Part shown: positions 59,268-64,000 of the stretch, piece by piece
Numbering within the stretch: the first letter of the stretch is position 1
Layout: every line of letters starts with the position of its first letter
NCBI RefSeq assembly: GCF_001510895.1
Contig: NZ_LPWA01000057.1
Location: forward strand, 62,001-126,000
DNA from: Mesorhizobium loti
Lineage (GTDB): Bacteria; Pseudomonadota; Alphaproteobacteria; Rhizobiales; Rhizobiaceae
Length of the DNA: 64,000 nucleotides
Direction of reading: 5' to 3'
Program-made: the position numbers and the translations under genes
Notes under the pieces: model-generated
Database searches by the model: none
What the model saw: only the letters and a program-made list of their open reading frames with translations
What the model was told of the DNA's origin: nothing

Positions 59268-60455
59268 ATGAGTTCCCACGACGTCGTCATCACCGGCATC
59301 GGCCTTGTCTCTTCGCTGGGAGAGGGTCCGGATGCGCATTGGCAGAAGCTGACCCAGCCGGGCCTTGAGCCGGTGCTCGACGCCACGCGCTTTGCGCCCT
59401 ACACCATTCACCCCCTGCCCGAGATCGACTGGAACCTGCAGATCGCCAAGCGCGGCGACCAGCGCCAGATGGAGACCTGGCAGCGGCTCGGCACCTATGT
59501 TGCGGGGCTGGCGTTGGATGACGCGGGCATTAAGGGCAATGACGAACTTTGCGCCACGATGGACATGGTTGTCGCTGCCGGCGGCGGTGAACGCGACGAG
59601 GCCGTCGACACTGCGATCCTCGCGGCTTCCGAGGCCCGCAATGACCGCGATGTGCTGCTCAACGAGAAGCTGACGACGGAACTGCGGCCGACGCTGTTCC
59701 TCGCCCAGCTTTCCAACTTGCTCGCCGGCAACATCTCCATCGTGCACAAGGTCACCGGCTCGTCCCGCACCTTCATGGGCGAGGAAGGGGCCGGCGTTTC
59801 GGCGGTCGAGACGGCGGCCGCCCGCATCCGCTCCGGCCAGTCGACGCATGTCCTGGTCGGCGGCGCCTTCCAGACCGAACATTCCGACATGCTGCTCGGC
59901 TACGAGCTCGCCGGCTATCTGCATCGCGGCTCCTGGAAGCCGGTGTGGCAACGGCAGGGCTCTGAAGGCGGCGGCGTGGTGACCGGCTCCGGCGGCGCCT
60001 TCCTGGTACTCGAACAGCGCGAGCACGCACAGAGCCGCGGGCGTAAGATCTACGCTGAACTTGGCCCAGTCGTTTCCGGCCGTGCTCGGCGCCGGCGCGG
60101 CGAGTTGAACGCCGAGATCGCGGCGCTGCTGAAGCAGGCGGCGCTGCCTGCCGGCGAATTGCTGACGATTTCCGGGACCTCCGGCGCCCATGCTGCCACT
60201 GCGGCCGAGAAGGAAGCGTTCGACGCAAATCCGGCCCTTGCCGTGCGCGCCTTCTCGACGCTGACCGGCCACATGAAGGAAGCGCAGTTTCCCTTTGCGG
60301 TTGCGCTCGCGGCGCTCGCTGTCGACCGCAAGGCCAGCTACCCTGTCTTCGATGCAACAGTGGAGCGGCAATTCGAGGGCGCTCCCAAAACCGTTCTTGC
60401 AACGGCAATCGGCTATCACCAATTCGAGGGCCTGGGGCTGATCAAAGCCGCTTAG
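59268..60455 (+). CDS. fabF2XL: Ketosynthase-like protein lacking catalytic residues, FabF2XL
   Basis: The 395-residue protein has the thiolase fold of beta-ketoacyl-ACP synthases (start SHDVVITGIGLVSSLGEGPD). The usual active-site TACAS is TGSSR (residues 163-167), so the nucleophilic Cys is Ser. The first catalytic His (HGT) is replaced in TISGTSGAHAA, while the GH of the second is kept in LTGHMKEA. It therefore probably cannot condense alone and may be a partner of FabF1XL, like the chain-length factor of type II polyketide synthases. It belongs to the acpXL operon. Confidence 0.88.
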   Translation: MSSHDVVITGIGLVSSLGEGPDAHWQKLTQPGLEPVLDATRFAPYTIHPLPEIDWNLQIAKRGDQRQMETWQRLGTYVAGLALDDAGIKGNDELCATMDMVVAAGGGERDEAVDTAILAASEARNDRDVLLNEKLTTELRPTLFLAQLSNLLAGNISIVHKVTGSSRTFMGEEGAGVSAVETAAARIRSGQSTHVLVGGAFQTEHSDMLLGYELAGYLHRGSWKPVWQRQGSEGGGVVTGSGGAFLVLEQREHAQSRGRKIYAELGPVVSGRARRRRGELNAEIAALLKQAALPAGELLTISGTSGAHAATAAEKEAFDANPALAVRAFSTLTGHMKEAQFPFAVALAALAVDRKASYPVFDATVERQFEGAPKTVLATAIGYHQFEGLGLIKAA

Positions 60456-60457
60456 AT

Positions 60458-60515
60458 TTGTTTTACGCAATTCCGGACGGAAGACCGCGACGCACTGTTC
60501 CCGGAATTGCACTAG
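60458..60515. repeat. Palindromic repeat between fabF2XL and fabF1XL
   Basis: GCAATTCCGG (60467-60476) and CCGGAATTGC (60501-60510) are perfect 10-bp arms of a rhizobial intergenic element that begins TTGTTTTACGCAATTCC. Confidence 0.75.
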
Positions 60516-60533
60516 ACCGAGGCAGATAACAGC

Positions 60534-61803
60534 ATGGCCAATTTCAAGACCATATGGGCAGGCCGATCGTCGCCGTGACCGGCATCGGCGTGGTGACCTC
60601 GCTCGGCGTCGGCAAGGCCGACAACTGGGCGGCGCTGACCTCGGGCAGGTCCGGCATCCACCCGATCACCCGCTTTCCGGTCGACCACCTCAACACCCGC
60701 ATCTCCGGCATGGTCGATTTCCTGCCGTCGAGCTCCAAGGGTGCCAGCCCTCTCACCTACGAACTGGCCGAGACCGCGGCCCAGGAGGCGGTGTCGGAGG
60801 CAGGTCTCGATTCCGGTGATTTCGGCGGACCGCTGTTCCTGCTTCGCCGCCGGTCGAGCTCGACTGGGCCGACCGTTTCTCGCTCTACAATTCCGACAAA
60901 AAGGAAAGCGGTTCCGAACGGCTGCTGAGGGTGGCGCGCGGGCTGAAGGAGCTCGACATCTTCGAGACCACCCAGTTCGGCTCGATCGCCGACCGCCTGG
61001 CCGACCGTTTCGGCGCCCGCGGTCTGCCGATCACGCTCTCGACCGCCTGCGCTTCCGGCGCCACAGCGATCCAGCTCGGAGTCGAGGCGATCCGCCGCGG
61101 TGAATGCGACAAGGCGCTGTCGATCGGTGCCGACGGCTCGGCCACGGCCGAGGCGCTGATCCGCTTCTCGCTGCTCTCGGCGCTTTCAACCCACAACGAC
61201 ATTCCCGAGAAGGCCTCAAAACCCTTCTCCAAGGATCGCGACGGCTTCGTGCTGGCCGAAGGCTCCGGCGCGCTGGTTTTGGAATCACTGGAGGCCGCGC
61301 TTGCTCGTGGCGCGACCATCCTCGGCATCATGCGCGGTTGTGGCGAAAAGGCCGACGATTTCCATCGCACCCGCTCCAAGCCCGACGGATCGCCTGCAAT
61401 CGCCGCCGTGCGAGCTGCCCTTGCCGATGCGGGCCTTAGCGAGGGCGAGATCGACTACGTCAACGCGCACGGCACCTCGACGCCGGAAAACGACAAGATG
61501 GAGCATCTGTCGCTGTCGACCGTCTTCGGTGAACGGATAGGCTCGATGCCGATCTCGTCGAACAAGTCGATGATCGGCCACACGCTGTCGGCAGCCGGCG
61601 CGGTCGAGGCCGCGTTCTCGCTGATGACGATGCGCGAAGGCGTAATTCCGCCGACGATCAATTACGACAATCCCGATCCGGCGATCGTGCTCGACGTGGT
61701 GCCGAACAGGAAGCGCAACGCCGAAGTCGGCACGGTTCTGTCGAACTCCTTCGGCTTCGGCGGCCAGAACACCTGCCTTGTCATGGCGCGGGAACCGGTC
61801 TAA
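60534..61803 (+). CDS. fabF1XL: Beta-ketoacyl-ACP synthase FabF1XL, two frameshifts
   Basis: The 423-residue (corrected) condensing enzyme has all catalytic residues: Cys in STACASGATAIQLG, His in NAHGTSTPENDKME, and Lys/His in NKSMIGHTLSAAGAVEA. The start MANFKDHMGRPIVAVTG needs one base restored near 60548. A second is needed near 60841 (LFL-ASPPVELDWADRF). It elongates the AcpXL-bound chain towards C28. Confidence 0.92.
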
Positions 61804-61840
61804 GCGGATTTTTTCCGCCTCCACAATACCGACAGGCCAA

Positions 61841-62865
61841 ATGCGCGCATTGCAACTTATCGAGGACCGCCGCCTTGAAACGGTGGACCTGCCGCCTCCC
61901 CCACCGCCTTCGCTCGGCGAAGTGACGCTTCGCATCAAGGCGGTGGCGCTCAACCATATCGACGTCTGGGGCTGGCGCGGCATGGCCTTCGCCAAGCGTA
62001 AGCTGCCGCTGGTCGTCGGCGCGAGGCCTCGGGCGAGGTCGAGGCAGTCGGACCAGGTTTCTCCAACCTCCTGCCCGGACAACTGGTCTCAATCTACGGC
62101 GCGCGCACCTGCGGGCTTTGCCGCGCCTGCCGCGAAGGCCGCGACAATCTCTGCGAGCACGTTTCCGGCGTCCACGGCTTCCATCTCGATGGCTTCGCCC
62201 AGGAAAAGATCAACCTGCCGGCTCGCCTTCTGGTGCCCGCTCCGCCCGGCGTCACCGAAATCGGCGCCGCGGTCGCGCCCGTCACCTTCGGCACGGTCGA
62301 GCACATGCTGTTCGACAATGCGAAGCTGGAGCCGGGCGAGACCATCCTCGTCCACGCTGGCGGCTCTGGCATCGGCACCGCCGCGATCCAACTGGCGAAG
62401 CGCATGGGCTGCACGGTCATCACCACGGTCGGCTCGAACGACAAGATCGACAAGGCGAAGGCGCTTGGCGCCGACCATGTCATCAACTACCGCGAGGACC
62501 GGTTCGAAGGCGTCGTGCGCAAGCTGACCAAGAAGAAGGGCGTCGATGTCGTGTTCGAGCATGTCGGCGCCGATACCTTTGCCGGTTCGATGCTCTCCTT
62601 GAAGCGCGGCGGCCGTCTCGTCACCTGCGGCTCGACCTCCGGCGTGTCGACGCAAGTCAACCTGATGCAGCTTTTCCAGCAGCAGCTGAAGCTGCTCGGC
62701 TCCTTCGGCTGCCGCATGGAGAACATGGCCAATGCCATGCAGAAGATGGCGGCCGGCCTCGTTGCTCCGGTCATCGATACCGAAGTCGGCTTCGACGACA
62801 TCGACGCCGCGCTGAAGCGTATGGAAGGCCGCGACGTCTTCGGCAAGATCATCCTGCGCGTTTAA
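61841..62865 (+). CDS. adh2XL: Zinc-binding dehydrogenase of the acpXL cluster, frameshifted
   Basis: An MDR-family oxidoreductase beginning MRALQLIEDRRLETVDLPPP, with zinc-lobe cysteines in YGARTCGLCRACREGRDNLC and NADP-binding VHAGGSGIGTAAIQLAKRMG. One base is missing at 62022 (GGCGCGAGGCC where GGCGCCGAGGCC is expected), joining LPLVVGA to EASGEVEAVG. Corrected length is 341 residues. It is thought to act as an enoyl reductase-type step in VLCFA synthesis, inferred from position. Confidence 0.88.
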
Positions 62866-62867
62866 AA

Positions 62868-63854
62868 ATGGTCGGCAAAGTGCTCAAGAAAGCCCGCCGG
62901 GACTTCATGTTCCGCTATGGCCGGCGGCTGCGCCAGATGGAGTACTGGCTGGTCGCGCGGCTCGCCATGGCGATGATCGGCCTGCTGCGCCTTCTGCCGC
63001 CGGACAGGGCGCTCAACTTCGCCGACCGCGTAGCCCGCCGCATCGGGCCGATGGTCGGACGACATCGGGTGGCCGTGAACAATCTGCGTCTCGCCTATCC
63101 GGAGAAGAGCGATGCCGAGATCGACGCCATCGCTTCCGATATGTGGGGCAACATGGCTCGCCTTGCGGCCGAATACATCTTCCTCGACGCCCTCTTCGAT
63201 TTCGACCCCAACGCCGCCAAGCAGGGCCGGGTCGAGGTTCGCGGCATCGACCATTTCGTCGAGATCGCCGGTGAGAAGAAGCCGCATATCCTGTTCACCG
63301 GCCATCTCGGCAACTTCGAGCTGCTGCCGGTGGCGGCCGCCACTTTCGGCATGAACATCACCGCGCTGTTTCGTCCGCCCAACAATCCATACCTTGCCGA
63401 CTACATCCATTCGACGCGCCGCTCGACCATGGGGGGCCTGTTGCCCTCCTCGACCGGCGCGTCGTTCGCCCTCGCGGCAATCCTGGAGAACGGCGGCAAC
63501 ATCGGCGTGCTGGTCGACCAGAAGTTCACCAACGGCGTCGAGACGACCTTCTTCGGCCGCCCCTGCCAGAGCAACCCCGTGCTGGGCATGCTCGCCCGCC
63601 ATTATGACTGCGATGTCTATCCGGCCCGCTGCGTCAGGCTGCCGGGAAACCGGTTCCGCCTCGAGATCGAAGACAAGCTCACCCTGCCGCGCACCGAAGG
63701 CGGCAGCGTCGATGTCCACGCCACCACCCAGCTGCTCGCCGACGTCGTCGAACGCTGGGTGCGCGAGGATCCCGGACAGTGGATGTGGTTCCATAAACGC
63801 TGGGAGATGAGCGGACGCCGCCGCAAGCGCGGGCAGGTCAAAGAGGTCAGTTGA
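62868..63854 (+). CDS. lpxXL: Very-long-chain acyltransferase of lipid A, LpxXL
   Basis: The 328-residue membrane-associated enzyme transfers the C28 acyl group from AcpXL to Kdo2-lipid IVA. It belongs to the LpxL/HtrB family, with the catalytic HX4E motif HLGNFE in LFTGHLGNFELLPVAAATFG and the later blocks NIGVLVDQKFTNGVETTFFG and WMWFHKRW. It starts at ATG 62868, 2 bp after the adh2XL stop, and is the last gene of the cluster. Confidence 0.94.
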   Translation: MVGKVLKKARRDFMFRYGRRLRQMEYWLVARLAMAMIGLLRLLPPDRALNFADRVARRIGPMVGRHRVAVNNLRLAYPEKSDAEIDAIASDMWGNMARLAAEYIFLDALFDFDPNAAKQGRVEVRGIDHFVEIAGEKKPHILFTGHLGNFELLPVAAATFGMNITALFRPPNNPYLADYIHSTRRSTMGGLLPSSTGASFALAAILENGGNIGVLVDQKFTNGVETTFFGRPCQSNPVLGMLARHYDCDVYPARCVRLPGNRFRLEIEDKLTLPRTEGGSVDVHATTQLLADVVERWVREDPGQWMWFHKRWEMSGRRRKRGQVKEVS

Positions 63855-63915
63855 GCTTCGGTTCTCCGACTTGATCAACCAGTCCGAGCACAAGGATGCC
63901 GATGTTTGCGCAAGG

Positions 63916-63947
63916 AAAAGCCGCGAAGATCGATCTTCGCGGCTTTT
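63916..63947. terminator. Bidirectional terminator after lpxXL
   Basis: AAAAGCCGCGAAGATC followed by its exact complement GATCTTCGCGGCTTTT: a perfect 32-nt palindrome with T-runs on both strands, about 60 nt after the lpxXL stop. Confidence 0.9.
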
Positions 63948-63953
63948 GTCCAG

Positions 63954-64000
63954 CTAGGCTACCAGAAAACTGGCTGCGTGATTTCCTAGAGGAACGGCAC
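63954..64000 (-). CDS. Possible C-terminal end of a minus-strand gene
   Basis: A minus-strand frame enters from the right edge and ends AVPLGNHAASFLVA-stop at 63954. Its position facing lpxXL across a bidirectional terminator fits a convergent gene, but 15 codons are too few to identify it. Confidence 0.25.
   Translation of the reverse strand, partial: AVPLGNHAASFLVA

Overview
The window looks like chromosomal DNA of a rhizobial alphaproteobacterium, most likely Mesorhizobium or a close Phyllobacteriaceae relative. The reasons are high GC, a RirA iron regulator with TGA-N9-TCA operators, a hmu haem-uptake locus with HmuP and HmuQ, an acpXL/lpxXL cluster for the very-long-chain fatty acid of lipid A, PopZ, and rhizobial-type intergenic palindromic repeats. 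Genus is inferred from recalled protein similarity, not from a search.

Layout. 1-8.5 kb: FadL-type porin (cut by the left edge), valS, popZ, tolC and a Pcm-like methyltransferase, all on the minus strand, then tRNA-Cys and a small membrane protein. 8.7-17.1 kb: tRNA-Asn, a four-gene signalling operon (DUF3068 membrane protein, sensor kinase, single-domain receiver, REC-GGDEF), and an accessory pocket with a decayed DNA ligase, a 162-bp-period tandem duplication, an AraC regulator and small proteins. 17.1-21.2 kb: cupin, AhpD-like protein, CutC, GNAT, SRPBCC, acyltransferase. 21.3-25.2 kb: form II coxSLM-type molybdenum hydroxylase with related palindromic repeats in both spacers. 25.5-28.8 kb: FIST sensor, hybrid kinase and LuxR regulator. 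29-36.3 kb: fumarylpyruvate hydrolase, maleylpyruvate isomerase, alcohol dehydrogenase, EamA/MocR pair, MaoC, phasin, DUF445. 36.4-45.5 kb: rirA and the complete haem-acquisition locus (hmuPSTUV one way; hmuR, a secreted protein, tonB and hmuQ the other). 45.5-56.8 kb: putA with its Lrp regulator, di-haem peroxidase, kdgK, aldose epimerase, gabD, AEC permease, histidine phosphatase. 57-58.7 kb: two abutting degenerate tRNA-like sequences, a structured non-coding stretch and a slipin. 58.9-63.9 kb: acpXL-fabF2XL-fabF1XL-adh2XL-lpxXL.

A window-wide feature governs the reading of many genes. Eleven genes each lose reading frame through one or two single-base losses (13 in all), mostly where a GG or CC pair would be expected, and valS has a further indel of another size. 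Several of these genes should be indispensable, so consensus errors are far likelier than pseudogenes. I give the corrected full extents.

Most distinctive candidates: the tRNA-like pair with a slipin; a ketosynthase-like FabF2XL lacking its catalytic Cys and first His beside an intact FabF1XL; the DUF3068/kinase/GGDEF operon; and the FIST/kinase/LuxR module.
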